NCBI GenBank assembly: GCA_965276675.1
Contig: OZ255624.1
Coordinates: forward strand, 3,968,001 to 4,032,000
Direction of reading: 5' to 3'
Source of the DNA: G965276675 sp965276675
Lineage (GTDB): Bacteria; Acidobacteriota; Terriglobia; Terriglobales; Acidobacteriaceae
DNA length: 64,000 nucleotides
Positions 1-9,081 of the stretch are shown one piece after another (position 1 is the stretch's first letter; each line of letters opens with the position of its first letter). Under the pieces are notes generated by a model. The model did not search any database. It had not been told where the DNA came from and saw only the letters and a program-made list of their open reading frames with translations. The position numbers and the translations under genes are program-made.

Positions 1-393
1 GCCTTTGAGCACCGAGACAGTAGCTGTAAGATTCAGTTTTGCTGATATCTGACGCAGGTGAGCTGTTACTAACGTGCCGAGGTTCAACTCAGCGGTGCTT
101 GCGCTCGCTACATCGCTGAAGCGAAGTCCGAGTGAGTGACGTCCATTGCTCGCTCGCTGTACATAGCCCCGCGTAGCAAGCGTATAGATCAGGTAGTGGG
201 TGGTACTCTTCGGCATATTTAGCTTTCGGCTTAGTTCTGATAGCGTGAAGCCACCCCGGGAACTCGCCAGGAGTTCAAACAGATTCATAGCCCGATCCAC
301 GGCAGGCAGCCTAAAGTGTGGACTCTCTCTGTGAGGCTCAAGTACCAGAGCGCTTGCATCGGCGGTATTTATTGCTGCACCCATAACCTTCAT
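1..393 (-). CDS. IclR-family transcriptional regulator, N-terminal part (cut by window edge)
   Basis: Reading the minus strand from an ATG at 393 gives 131 codons that stay open to base 1, so the C-terminal effector domain lies outside. A GAGGAG Shine-Dalgarno sits just upstream. Residues about 28-90 form the winged helix-turn-helix of IclR proteins: LPAVDRAMNLFELL, then GFTLSELSRKLNMPKSTTHY (recognition helix) and RGYVQRASNGRHSLGLRF (wing), followed by the linker helix. IclR proteins bind a promoter and respond to a small carboxylate or sugar acid. Lying beside aldolase and transporter genes on the same strand, it probably controls that catabolic locus; the ligand is unknown. Confidence 0.88.
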   Translation of the reverse strand, partial: MKVMGAAINTADASALVLEPHRESPHFRLPAVDRAMNLFELLASSRGGFTLSELSRKLNMPKSTTHYLIYTLATRGYVQRASNGRHSLGLRFSDVASASTAELNLGTLVTAHLRQISAKLNLTATVSVLKG

Positions 394-521
394 AATCTCC
401 TCGTAATTTGAGCCAGAAGACTCTTCGTCAGCATGTTTAGCCCTGCTGCTGCGGCCCAAGCTCACTCATCTTCCTTGAAACGCTCTCCGCTATTTGTTTC
501 GACTTGAGACGCAGAGACTTA

Positions 522-1496
522 TTAGCGCTCATGTACTTGATACCCTAATTCTATGAGAAGCCGTACAAGCTCGCCGTGATACTTCATCTCAAGGGGCTGT
601 ACCGGAAGTTCCGGATCCCCTACTGGTGGCCCAATCAGGTTCAGTGTTGCCTTCATCACGCTGAACCAGTGAGGACCATGCCCCCGCCCGGAATAAGCTG
701 AGAATTCGAGCCGCATCAACTCTGACAGCACACGCCATTGTTCACGTGCTGACGCAAGGTCGCCGTGGATGGCAATGGTTTCGTAGAATCGTCGTGCTGC
801 TCGGGGGACGATACTCGGAATTCCTGAGATCCATCCGTGCGCCCCGTGGCAGAGTCCTTCGAAAGCAACTAAATCGATTCCGCAATAGACCCGCAATCCA
901 CCGCCAGATTGCTGGAGCAGCTGGCAAATGCGATCCGGCTCAGGGTTTGACATCTTTACCCCTGCAATCACGCCGTCGTGGAAGAGAGTTAGCAGTTGGT
1001 CCGTTTTCAGGTCCACACAAGTTAGTGGCACGTTGTGGTAGAAGACGATGGGAATATCGACAGCGTCAGCAATCATCCGATAGTGGTTCATCGTTTGTTC
1101 CGCTGTGGGCGCCATGTAGTAGGGAGGCACAATGAGTAGCGCGTCTGCTCCAGCGGCCGCGGCGTGCTTCGATAACTCGATCGTCGATCGTGTGCTGTAG
1201 TGGTGCGTACCCGCCCATACCGGGACCCGCCCATTATTGAGTTCCAGTATTTTGTCTAGGACGCGCTTGCGCTCTTCCAATTCGAGTACAGTAAACTCGC
1301 CAGAGCTGCCCAGCGGAGAAAGACCATTGGCCCCTTCATCGATCAGCCAGTCGACATGTGGTTTCAACCGTCCAATGTCGATCTTTCCGTCTCCTGAAAA
1401 GGGGGTGACGCAGGAGGCAACGATCCCTGCTGGCAAGGCGCCTTCAGACGAGCCCAGCGCAGAGGAGGACGTCTCCTGTGGGGTTACGATTGACAT
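522..1496 (-). CDS. Dihydrodipicolinate synthase (DapA)/N-acetylneuraminate lyase family aldolase
   Basis: Class I (beta/alpha)8 aldolase of the DapA/NanA/KDG-aldolase family, 324 residues from the ATG at 1496 (GAGG upstream; an in-frame extension to 1601 exists but the family starts near here). Visible family marks: GSSGEF at about residues 63-68 in place of the usual GTTGE, the catalytic tyrosine in FYHNVP (about 153) and the Schiff-base lysine in GVKMSNP (about 181). The family cleaves or condenses 2-keto acids with pyruvate. With an IclR regulator, a RhaT-like carrier and a broken HpcH/HpaI aldolase nearby, a role in 2-keto-3-deoxy sugar acid cleavage is likelier than lysine synthesis; the exact substrate is inferred only. 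Confidence 0.88.
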   Translation of the reverse strand: MSIVTPQETSSSALGSSEGALPAGIVASCVTPFSGDGKIDIGRLKPHVDWLIDEGANGLSPLGSSGEFTVLELEERKRVLDKILELNNGRVPVWAGTHHYSTRSTIELSKHAAAAGADALLIVPPYYMAPTAEQTMNHYRMIADAVDIPIVFYHNVPLTCVDLKTDQLLTLFHDGVIAGVKMSNPEPDRICQLLQQSGGGLRVYCGIDLVAFEGLCHGAHGWISGIPSIVPRAARRFYETIAIHGDLASAREQWRVLSELMRLEFSAYSGRGHGPHWFSVMKATLNLIGPPVGDPELPVQPLEMKYHGELVRLLIELGYQVHER

Positions 1497-1847
1497 GGAA
1501 TTTGCCTCGAGGCCAGTCGAAGATTCCAATCGGTTAGCGGAGTGCGCCAGGACGATTGGTACAATGGCCGAACCATAGCACCAGCCAAATTGAGCCGTCA
1601 AACAAATTCACCTCGGGTCTCTCATTCCGCATCTAGCCTTTCCAACTCGCCGAGATAATTGCTTCTTTCTGAAGGAGATACCGGAGTCACATCGGCGATC
1701 GATTCAGCGTTACAGACCATGGCTGAACCAAACGAAAGATTGCAAGAACGGCGCCAGTCACATTTTCGTTCAACATACCGAACGATATTGACACCCTCAT
1801 TGTTGCTGGCGTTCTCTGTTAGCCATGACCCAGTGACCATGGGGTAG

Positions 1848-3080
1848 ATGCGGCAGACGCTATCCGAAGTAAAGACGAGCAACCGGGTTCGCGCACGGGA
1901 AGTGGAGACAGTGATCCAGAGAATCGTAACCCTTTTGCTACTAGGAACAGTCGCTGGAATGCAGCTGGCGTGGTCTAAAGGCTGGGTCACTGCCTTTCAT
2001 AATTCGAAGATTGAACCCGTACACGTTGTGGTGTTAAGCGACAGCACAGCCCATGTCGATCAGACGAATGGCGTCGGCTATGGACCCGATAAACGGCTGA
2101 ACCTCTGGCCCAATCAGTTGCAGGTCGCACTCGCCGAGATCGCTCCGGGCGGATCGCATGGAACAGGTCTCCTCACGCTTGAAGCGAACGCAGGGCGCTA
2201 TGATACTGATGTATGGCGTGTATCTGGTCCCTATGCCTACAACGCGCAGATCGGCCCTTTTCAGCCAGCCCGTGATGAAGGGGGCCACCTACCGGCAAAT
2301 GGGAGCACTGTACGTCTGGCAACCCAGGAGGAAGCTACTCTCTCAAGGCAGCGCGGAGATGCTCTTTGGATCTACTGGGCCTCATGTCCCGACAGCAGTG
2401 CTTTCACCGTCGAAGTAGACAAAATCCCAAGTGGTCGCTTTGGTAACGACCGCTCACCTTCGTGCGTTGCCAAGCGTACTCGCGTTTTCAAAGGGCCATT
2501 GGGTGAGCACGCGGTTACCATCAAAGCAGGCGAGGGTAGCGCATATATCTACGCGGCTGAGTGGACAGTGGGAGATGCAGGCATTGCGGTAGATAACCTC
2601 GCGGTCGGAGGGGCGACAACAACGTTTTTTGATAGCTCAGCCAAGCTCGCTTACCTGCACACGGTGCCGAACATTGGCCTAGCAATTATAGCGCTCGGAA
2701 TCAATGATTTTGCACACGCTGTACCGCTCACCACTTACCAATCGAATCTTTCCGCGATCGTCACCGATTTCCAAAAGAGCTCTCCCAATACGTCGATATT
2801 AATTGTCAGTCAATACTCTGTGCTCAGTGATGAGTTCCGTAATCCATTGGGACTGTCTCAATCTCAATACTGGAACGTGGCGCAGCAAATTGCCTCGAAG
2901 CGTAAGATTGGTTACCTGAGTCTCGGGGAGGTTTGGGGCTCGTTCTCCGCTGTAAACAAGCGGGGCTTGCTGACTCCGGACAGGGTTCACCCATCGGATA
3001 AGGGTGGAGCGCAGTTCTCTCTAGAGGTCCAACGTCTAATCGTTGACAAGCTCGCGTTGCGTCCTAATGGTCAACGATGA
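1848..3080 (+). CDS. Exported SGNH/GDSL-like hydrolase
   Basis: A 410-residue protein with a hydrophobic segment at about residues 26-42 (signal anchor or signal peptide). The four SGNH blocks are present in order: VVLSDSTAH with catalytic Ser66 (SDS instead of GDS), NLAVGGAT (Gly block, 251-257), ALGIND (Asn block, 282-287) and DRVHPSDKG with Asp378 and His381. Between blocks I and II lies a long insert (about 80-240) that probably forms a beta-rich accessory domain. The family contains esterases and lipases, often deacetylating polysaccharides. It is divergent from the aldolase at 522-1496, and its substrate is unknown. Confidence 0.82.
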   Translation: MRQTLSEVKTSNRVRAREVETVIQRIVTLLLLGTVAGMQLAWSKGWVTAFHNSKIEPVHVVVLSDSTAHVDQTNGVGYGPDKRLNLWPNQLQVALAEIAPGGSHGTGLLTLEANAGRYDTDVWRVSGPYAYNAQIGPFQPARDEGGHLPANGSTVRLATQEEATLSRQRGDALWIYWASCPDSSAFTVEVDKIPSGRFGNDRSPSCVAKRTRVFKGPLGEHAVTIKAGEGSAYIYAAEWTVGDAGIAVDNLAVGGATTTFFDSSAKLAYLHTVPNIGLAIIALGINDFAHAVPLTTYQSNLSAIVTDFQKSSPNTSILIVSQYSVLSDEFRNPLGLSQSQYWNVAQQIASKRKIGYLSLGEVWGSFSAVNKRGLLTPDRVHPSDKGGAQFSLEVQRLIVDKLALRPNGQR

Positions 3081-3249
3081 GCGGTTCGCGAGTTGCTAAC
3101 GGCCGGCTGCTCGGAGATTAAGAACGAATCGATTCAATTCGATCCATACGGCTTTGAACACCATTCCGAGCTCTCCACAGTGAACCGTAGCTCTGGAGTT
3201 CGCTCTTGTAGTTCGCCGTATAGCGTGATCGGCTGAAAGCTTGGCCCAA

Positions 3250-4073
3250 CTACTTCGACGAGTGTTCTTTCAGTTTGGGACGCACCCCGGCCGCTATCTG
3301 GTCAAAAACCGCCACAGACAATGCACATCCGCGCCCATGTGCATCCATTGCACGCCGCGCTTCGCCATAGCTACGCCATCCTGAGGATCCGGACCCAAAC
3401 CGGCGCCTACACTTAGTCCAGCCGCCTTTGCCTTGCCTATGATCCTCTCCATCGCTCGATTACTCGCGGAGCATGTGTATCCCCGAGAACGCCCAGTGCC
3501 CCGGAGAGGTCGGCCGGATCCAGCACTATTCCGTTTAGTCCTTGGACAGCAACGATGTCATCGAGCGCCGCCAGCGCCTCTGCATTCTCTATTTGCACCG
3601 AGACATAGAGTTGCTGATTGGCTCGGCGGATGTAACGTGGTCCGCCGTGTCGTCCGTAATTCGAGGGCACACGAGGGCCAAAGCCGCGCCTGCCCAGCGG
3701 TGGATACCTGCAATCCTGCACTACCGCTTCGACTTCGCCGGCGTTCCGCACTTGAGGGATAATAATTCCCTCGGCCCCTGCGTCCAGCACCGGCTTGATA
3801 AATCTAGATCCACTGCCAACAACCTCGTACGAGGGCTGGTATCCCGCGTGAGCGAGCTGCAAGCAGATGCCCTGCCACAGTCTCGACTGTCATCCCAAAG
3901 TGCTCCATATCAATCCAAAAGAAATCCACGGAATCAGCGAGGCACTCAGTTACGAAAGGGAGATTGATGCGCCCAGAAGAACCGCTCCTGCTTGCATCGC
4001 ACGCGAAACTTGAGAATGTCCCCAAAGCTTCGCGGTCTTTCGCCCAGAGGTTAGGAGACATACTCCTCCACAT
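3250..4073 (-). pseudogene. HpcH/HpaI-family aldolase, broken by three frameshifts
   Basis: Three reading frames on the minus strand together give one HpcH/HpaI (class II, metal-dependent) aldolase. Frame one from 4073 carries ALGTFSSF and FWIDMEHFGMT, with the family's D-x-E metal site. The reading moves near 3810 to a frame with DAGAEGIIIPQVRNAGEVE, YVSVQIENAEAL and GIVLDPADLSGALG. It shifts again near 3460 to AMERIIGKAKAAG and once more near 3318 to ALSVAVFDQIAAGVRPKL, stopping at 3250. These enzymes cleave 2-keto-3-deoxy acids (for example 2-keto-3-deoxy-L-rhamnonate) to pyruvate and an aldehyde. The 3' end overlaps nothing, and the 5' end overlaps the MFS gene by 23 bases. With three indels the gene is almost certainly inactive. 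Confidence 0.85.
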
Positions 4074-5055
4074 TCCGTTCAGGGGAGAGATGAAGAGGAG
4101 TGAGCGCCATAATCACTATCGCGCAGAAAAGGATAACGGACATTAATGATAGGCTGCGCCCGATACCCCAGGATGTCTTCATGTAACCGACAAAGAGAAT
4201 TCCGAAGCTGCCGGCCATCGTGCCGGCAAAATTGTAAAGTCCGTAAGCTGTTGCCCATTTGTTGGGGGGCATTACACTGCTGAAGATCGGCATCGAGTTC
4301 ACTTCCAGCATGCCTCGCGCAATGGAATATACAAGCAGGTCATAGGTTAGCTGCCGCTCGGAAACTATAAAGCCCACAACCAGCATTGCCGGGGCCATGA
4401 GACTGAGTGCCATGAGCTGAACCCAAATCCGGCCTCGGCCATTGCGCTTTGCCCAACCGCCGAGCTTCTGCTTGGGAACTGATTCCTCATTGGGAAGCCA
4501 CGCCAGCAAAACCAGAAGCAGGATAAAGCCGGCTGCGCCTAAGAGGTAGAACCCGGCCCGCCATGAATAATGCTCTGCCATGAAGCCGCCATAGAGACCG
4601 CCTAAGCCCGCTCCTGCAGGTAAACCCGTGAGGGTCACTGCGTTTGCTAAGGAGCGGGTGGAATTGGAGTGGAACGCGGCGACGTGGGCCAGTGCTGCAG
4701 GAAGAAAAAGCGCCTCAGAGATACCGAGAAAAATACGCAGGGTGATCAGTTGGGTTTGGCTGTGAGCCAATCCAGTCGCGAAGGTGACAACACTGAAAAC
4801 TATCAGGCTACACAAAATGACTGTTTTGCGATTGAATTGGTCTCCCAAATATTCTCCAATTGGAGAGCAGACGCCATAGGCCCATAAAAATACTGAACCA
4901 AGCATCGCCAGAGCTACGTTCGACACGTGCATCTGTCGCTGGAGCAGTGGGAAAATGGCGAAGATCGTCATGCGATCCATGTAGTTAAGACAGGCCACGA
5001 TCCAGAGTAGTGCGACCACAAGCCATTTTTTATATCCACCGGACCTCATCGTCAC
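4051..5055 (-). CDS. MFS transporter (anion:cation symporter type), probably internally deleted
   Basis: A 334-residue membrane protein of the major facilitator superfamily. The N half is canonical: NYMDRMTIFAIFPLLQ after TM1, DQFNRKTVI in the TM2-3 loop and ISEALFLPAALAHV, as in the sugar-acid/sialate (ACS) branch. Full-length relatives have about 420-440 residues and 12 segments. Here the central loop (LGGWAKRNGRGRIWVQ) runs directly into what should be TM8, so about 80-90 residues covering TM7 and its flank seem missing while the frame is kept. It overlaps the 5' end of the aldolase pseudogene by 23 bases, implying a former operon. Transport ability is doubtful. The deletion is inferred from family architecture. 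Confidence 0.75.
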   Translation of the reverse strand: MTMRSGGYKKWLVVALLWIVACLNYMDRMTIFAIFPLLQRQMHVSNVALAMLGSVFLWAYGVCSPIGEYLGDQFNRKTVILCSLIVFSVVTFATGLAHSQTQLITLRIFLGISEALFLPAALAHVAAFHSNSTRSLANAVTLTGLPAGAGLGGLYGGFMAEHYSWRAGFYLLGAAGFILLLVLLAWLPNEESVPKQKLGGWAKRNGRGRIWVQLMALSLMAPAMLVVGFIVSERQLTYDLLVYSIARGMLEVNSMPIFSSVMPPNKWATAYGLYNFAGTMAGSFGILFVGYMKTSWGIGRSLSLMSVILFCAIVIMALTPLHLSPERNVEEYVS

Positions 5056-5196
5056 TTCGTCTGGTCCATGTACAAGTTGCTCTTTCTCGTGAGCTAAGAA
5101 CCATTGAGGCGGGTGGAATCTCCGGGAGCAAGCAGATGAGGATAGGAGAGAGTGACATAACTGCTTTATATAGCAAGCCTACGGTTTAGCTTGAAA

Positions 5197-6231
5197 TCAC
5201 ATTTTCGCAAGCGTATTTCCATAAGCCATTACAATTGCTGCGAGAACCAGGAGGGCAAGTGCTGTGTACATTTGCCGGCGTGGTGTTCCTTCGACGCCCT
5301 TCCATTCGCCACTGATAAAGCCCACGCTCTGGTTGCCCAACATCTGTGCCCCCTGTTGAATTCCAAACCCGATTGAGGCGCCTAATGCACCGAGAAGCAG
5401 CATGCCCTGCCCCATGAGTGCCACTGCGGCAGACATACTTAGCCCCATGAGTATGGCCAGCGCAGCATCTGTCCAACATTCTGCAAGCACTCTCCACGAT
5501 TTGTTCTTTGTCATTAGGTAAACAGGGTAAAGAATGTTGACCAGCGCACCCCCAATCAAGCTGATTGCCCAAACCGAGAAATTAGCAGGAATGTTGCTAG
5601 CACCTTGAGCTTTCATCGCTCGCACAATCGGGTCCTGACTGTAGACGAAAGAGAAGCTCAACCCGACGGACAGTATGCCCGCTATGATAACCATCACGAG
5701 GCCAATCCGGAAACTTCCTGACGATTTTGCCGAAGTTCTCAACACCCGGTCCCTGCCGAATCCAGCAAAGGCAACCAGCACGACGCTGACGATCATGATG
5801 GCCACACCTAATAAGATCGCGTGACCAGCAGGCGACCCTATACTCGGCGCCTCGCTAAAGAGCCCCGAACCTTTGATTAACAGCGGTATGGTCACTCCTA
5901 GCGAGAGGCCCAACCCTGTTAGAATACCTCCAGTAAGTGCGAAACCAATCCGGATGAAACAGAGGCCGCATAGGACATTAGCGACTCCCCACCCCAAAGA
6001 AAAGGCGTTTGCCTTCCAAAGCAACGAGGCATCAATACTGCGGTACGCTGCGATAGGGTCGGGACAGAAAGCCAGCGTTACCGCCCAGGGTAGGAGCACA
6101 AGCCCTGTCAGCATGCTGACGAACCACCAGTGTTCAAACTGGAACTTGCGCATGATCTTCATCGGCCATGCTCCAGCACCAACCAGTATCCCTGCGGTGG
6201 CTACTACCATGCATCCAATTAACGTTGACAA
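5197..6231 (-). CDS. RhaT-like sugar/H+ symporter
   Basis: A polytopic inner-membrane protein of about 344 residues with about ten hydrophobic segments, resembling the L-rhamnose/proton symporter RhaT (drug/metabolite transporter superfamily): GAWPMKIMRKFQFEHWWF near the N terminus, SLGWGVANVLCGLCFIRIG, TGLGLSLGVTIPLL and NFSVWAISLIGGALVNILYP. The frame is open to 6249, but the best Shine-Dalgarno (AAAGGGAG) lies inside that extension and is correctly spaced for a TTG at 6231, which also matches where RhaT proteins begin. It is likely transcribed with the MFS gene and aldolase downstream. Substrate could be rhamnose, fucose or another deoxysugar. Confidence 0.83.
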   Translation of the reverse strand: MSTLIGCMVVATAGILVGAGAWPMKIMRKFQFEHWWFVSMLTGLVLLPWAVTLAFCPDPIAAYRSIDASLLWKANAFSLGWGVANVLCGLCFIRIGFALTGGILTGLGLSLGVTIPLLIKGSGLFSEAPSIGSPAGHAILLGVAIMIVSVVLVAFAGFGRDRVLRTSAKSSGSFRIGLVMVIIAGILSVGLSFSFVYSQDPIVRAMKAQGASNIPANFSVWAISLIGGALVNILYPVYLMTKNKSWRVLAECWTDAALAILMGLSMSAAVALMGQGMLLLGALGASIGFGIQQGAQMLGNQSVGFISGEWKGVEGTPRRQMYTALALLVLAAIVMAYGNTLAKM

Positions 6232-6403
6232 AAATGTCTCCCTTTCCACACCACGCTACATAGGGTTCCGTGACCGGTGGACGATCTATATTTGTTAAGA
6301 ACAGAGTGAGATTCGTCTACTTTTCGTTCAATCTATTGAACATCAAATTGACGGCTAGCTAAACAGCGTTTGCCTGCGCGTTTATAGCGTGGCTTACCGA
6401 TGA

Positions 6404-6541
6404 GTGCCTCGCGAGAACCCTACCCGCTATCTCCATAACTGGCTCGAGGTCCTGAAGCCCGATGCGTCTTCTGGCGCCCAGGCCAAGGCGCACCGGCATG
6501 ATCTGATGACCAGCGCGGCCTCCGACGAGTTAGCCGCTTAA
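6404..6541 (+). pseudogene. Possible remnant of an ArdC-like antirestriction protein
   Basis: Within the 430-base gap 6250-6682 a short plus-strand frame reads ENPTRYLHNWLEVLKPD, then SAASDELAA and a stop. This resembles the C-terminal block of ArdC/DUF1738 proteins of conjugative elements (Y-x-x-x-W-L-x-V-L-K-x-D). No start, RBS or upstream domain is visible. The rest of the gap shows no gene. The identification rests on one motif and is tentative. Confidence 0.3.
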
Positions 6542-6682
6542 GAAGCCGGATCGGTGCCAGTATGTTCTAGTGGTCACGCGTCCGAAGTGGACGAGTGGCC
6601 GCTAGAGCCCTCGACCACACTGCACCAGCCGTGAGTTTTCACTCGACCGCTTCGGATTGCTACACATACAATTACACTCGCG

Positions 6683-8344
6683 ATGCGAGTGACAGCCCAA
6701 TTGATGAGGAAACTGAACGAAGCACTATTCGAGCGGCAAGTGAATGATGCAATTTCTTTGCTGAAGAACGTCGGCGCCGATCGCCTAAAGTTTGTGAGCG
6801 CTGAGCGACATCTTGGGCATTTTCTGTTGTGTCTGTCGCATTGCGTGGATCTCGGCTATCAGTCGATTGGATCGGTGCAGCATTTACTGAACCAGATCTC
6901 ACCTCGCATCCGGTCGAGTATGGTGTTGCGGGATTTCCTGATGGTGAGGATGGCTGAGGCGTTCGTGGCTCTGGCTCATGAAGATTCGGACGAGGCGATT
7001 GAGTTACTTAGCTTCGTGCTGCGGGCTAAGCGGGAGTTGGGGAGTGAGGAGCTGACCGCGCTGGCGCACTTCTGGAAGGGACGGGCCCACCGGAAGAAGG
7101 GAGAGTACGAAAAAGCGTATGAGGACATCCTGTCAGCCCGGGAGATGGCGGAGCGTCTCCAGCTGCAGAAGTTCGCCGCGGCGATCCAGGTGCAGGAGGC
7201 ATGGTGCGTGTTCCAGAGGGGCGAGCCGAAGGAGGCCTGGGCCCTGCTGGAGCGGGCGGAGCGGGAGCTCCGGACCACAGACGATGACCTGTCGTTAGGA
7301 AATATTCATTCCGCGCGTGGGCGCATCGTGCGGCGCACGGGCGAGTATGCGGATTCTCTGGCGCATTACCAGCGGGCGATTGAGGTGTTCCGCCGAGGGC
7401 ATCCGGACCACAGAAGTCTCGCAAGAACGCTGGTGAATGCTGCGTATGTGAAACGGCTGCTGGCACTGTATTTGCGCAAGCGGTTGGATGAGAGAAGTGA
7501 AAGACGCGGCAGAGCACACGGAGCCGCGGCAAGCCGGCGTGCGGGTAGCGTGAGCGCGACGAGTGGTGGTGCGACGGAGAGTCTCCAGGCGCGTTATCTG
7601 AATATCTGCCATGAGGCCCTGGCCGACCTCGAAAATGCGGGACGAATTTATGCCTTGTACCAGCACCATGGCGGGGCGGGAGCGGTGCTGGTGAATGGCG
7701 GATATGTGCATCTAGATCTGGGAGACATCGAGCGCGCGGCGGCTGAAGGAGCAAACGCGTATGAGCTGGCGTGCAGCAAGCATGACCACATCTTGATGGC
7801 GCGTGCGCGCGTGCTGCAGGGGTATGCAGAGATTGCGCGCGTGGAGGAAGAGCTAGGCGAGGACGCGGATATCTCGGTGTATGCGCACCAAGCGCGGCGG
7901 TACGCAGAGGAAGCGGTGCAGCTGGCGCAGCGGACACAGAACCGGCGGCTGCTCGCGGGTGCCCTGATTGTTTGCGGCGTCGTGGCGGCGAGCAACTTCT
8001 TCGAAGAATGGGAGGAGGCACATCGGTATGAAGTGGAGGCGCGCGCGCTGCTGCGCGTTGATGACCGTGACCACCTGGGCGAAGAGCTGGCGAGCTTGAA
8101 ATCAAAAATTGTGCGGTCGATTGGTATTGATGAAACGTTGCGCGCGTGGTCGCAAGGAATCGTGGGGCAGAAGACGTTTCAGCAGATCACCGAGGAGTTC
8201 GCGGAAGTGGTAATTCCGCAGGTTTGGTTGCGTGAAGGAAAAAAGGTATCGCGAGTGGCAGAGCGGCTGTCAGTCTCGCCTAAGAAGGTACGGCGCATTT
8301 TGAGGAACGCGGGGCTCCTGCTGGAAACGGGTAGCGGGGCGTAG
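6683..8344 (+). CDS. Tetratricopeptide-repeat protein with C-terminal helix-turn-helix
   Basis: A 553-residue, mainly helical protein. TPR-like helix pairs run from about residue 60 to 460, including ALAHFWKGRAHRKKGEYEKAYEDI, AIQVQEAWCVFQRGEPKEAW and IHSARGRIVRRTGEYADSLAHYQ. The last 50 residues (KVSRVAERLSVSPKKVRRILRNAG) form a helix-turn-helix like the Fis-type C-terminal domains of sigma-54 activators. No AAA+ or kinase domain is present. It may be a regulator sensing partners through TPRs, but the role is inferred. A basic low-complexity patch rich in R, A and G sits at about 270-295. It stands alone, with decayed DNA on both sides. Confidence 0.7.
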   Translation: MRVTAQLMRKLNEALFERQVNDAISLLKNVGADRLKFVSAERHLGHFLLCLSHCVDLGYQSIGSVQHLLNQISPRIRSSMVLRDFLMVRMAEAFVALAHEDSDEAIELLSFVLRAKRELGSEELTALAHFWKGRAHRKKGEYEKAYEDILSAREMAERLQLQKFAAAIQVQEAWCVFQRGEPKEAWALLERAERELRTTDDDLSLGNIHSARGRIVRRTGEYADSLAHYQRAIEVFRRGHPDHRSLARTLVNAAYVKRLLALYLRKRLDERSERRGRAHGAAASRRAGSVSATSGGATESLQARYLNICHEALADLENAGRIYALYQHHGGAGAVLVNGGYVHLDLGDIERAAAEGANAYELACSKHDHILMARARVLQGYAEIARVEEELGEDADISVYAHQARRYAEEAVQLAQRTQNRRLLAGALIVCGVVAASNFFEEWEEAHRYEVEARALLRVDDRDHLGEELASLKSKIVRSIGIDETLRAWSQGIVGQKTFQQITEEFAEVVIPQVWLREGKKVSRVAERLSVSPKKVRRILRNAGLLLETGSGA

Positions 8345-8346
8345 CG

Positions 8347-8691
8347 CTACTGTATATCTTTACTTAGCGTTAACCTCGACGCGAGCCCAGCGATTGCTGC
8401 GGGGAAAAGGCGAATCATCGAGGAGCGGGCTTTGAAGAATTCGCAATTAGCTCTCTCGGAGACCTTCCATCGCGTGTTGAAAAATCTCGTCGACATAAGC
8501 TCGGGACAGAGGTCCAGTCCCATCTGTAATCGGTAATACATCGGTGCGTACAAAAGGTCGACGCTTCCTCTCAACGGCTCGGAGGCGGTTTCCGAGCATC
8601 CGTCATGAAGAATTGAGAGTCGATGAAACGGGTCGGCCTTTGAGCTACGGATCGCATTAGCGACGTACACCTCAACCGAATCAACTGTCAT
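8347..8691 (-). pseudogene. TetR/AcrR regulator C-terminal fragment
   Basis: A minus-strand frame of 114 codons includes LRGSVDLLYAPMYYRLQMG, which matches the C-terminal ligand-domain signature of TetR/AcrR proteins (D-L-L-x-G-P-x-Y-Y-R-L). No N-terminal TetR helix-turn-helix is found upstream, and the residues after the motif do not continue the domain well, so this is likely a decayed fragment rather than a working gene. It lies between two plus-strand genes. Confidence 0.45.
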
Positions 8692-9081
8692 ACAGAGGCG
8701 AGATCATCGTTCTCCTTCGAGTTTCCTTCTCGAACATCAGTGTTTATGAAGGGCTCGCTCACCCTCAGCGACGATAGCCGCTCCGGATAACCATGCCGGA
8801 AGCCTTAATCCTTCAAGCCATCGAGCCACATTGCTTAGATGTGACTCGCTCCCATAATTTCCCGCTGGAATCGCCAATCCGGGCGATGACCCTAGGCCTC
8901 CTTAGGAGATCACTCCTGTACGAGTAGGGTATTTGCCTGATTGCAATCGCTTTCGTGCCGGGTCACCATACTCAATCAAATTGGATGCGTGACACCTCAT
9001 CGACCCCGTGGCCCTTCCGATGGTATGCCCGATGATCAACTGCATCTCACGCGTTCCAAATGTCAGCAGGAGAGGTGTGTC
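8692..9081. other. Intergenic stretch without a complete gene
   Basis: This gap lies before the exported hydrolase. On the minus strand about 8735-8885 a frame with protein-like composition (LAIPAGNYGSESHLSNVARW and on to a stop) is open but lacks a start and RBS; its family was not recognised. It may be another gene fragment. The last bases hold the Shine-Dalgarno AGGAGAGG (9068-9075) of the next gene. Confidence 0.4.

Noticed and set aside
7026..8105. 359-codon minus-strand frame across the TPR gene
   Set aside because: Extremely Pro/Arg/His/Ala-rich and antisense to a protein with clear repeats.
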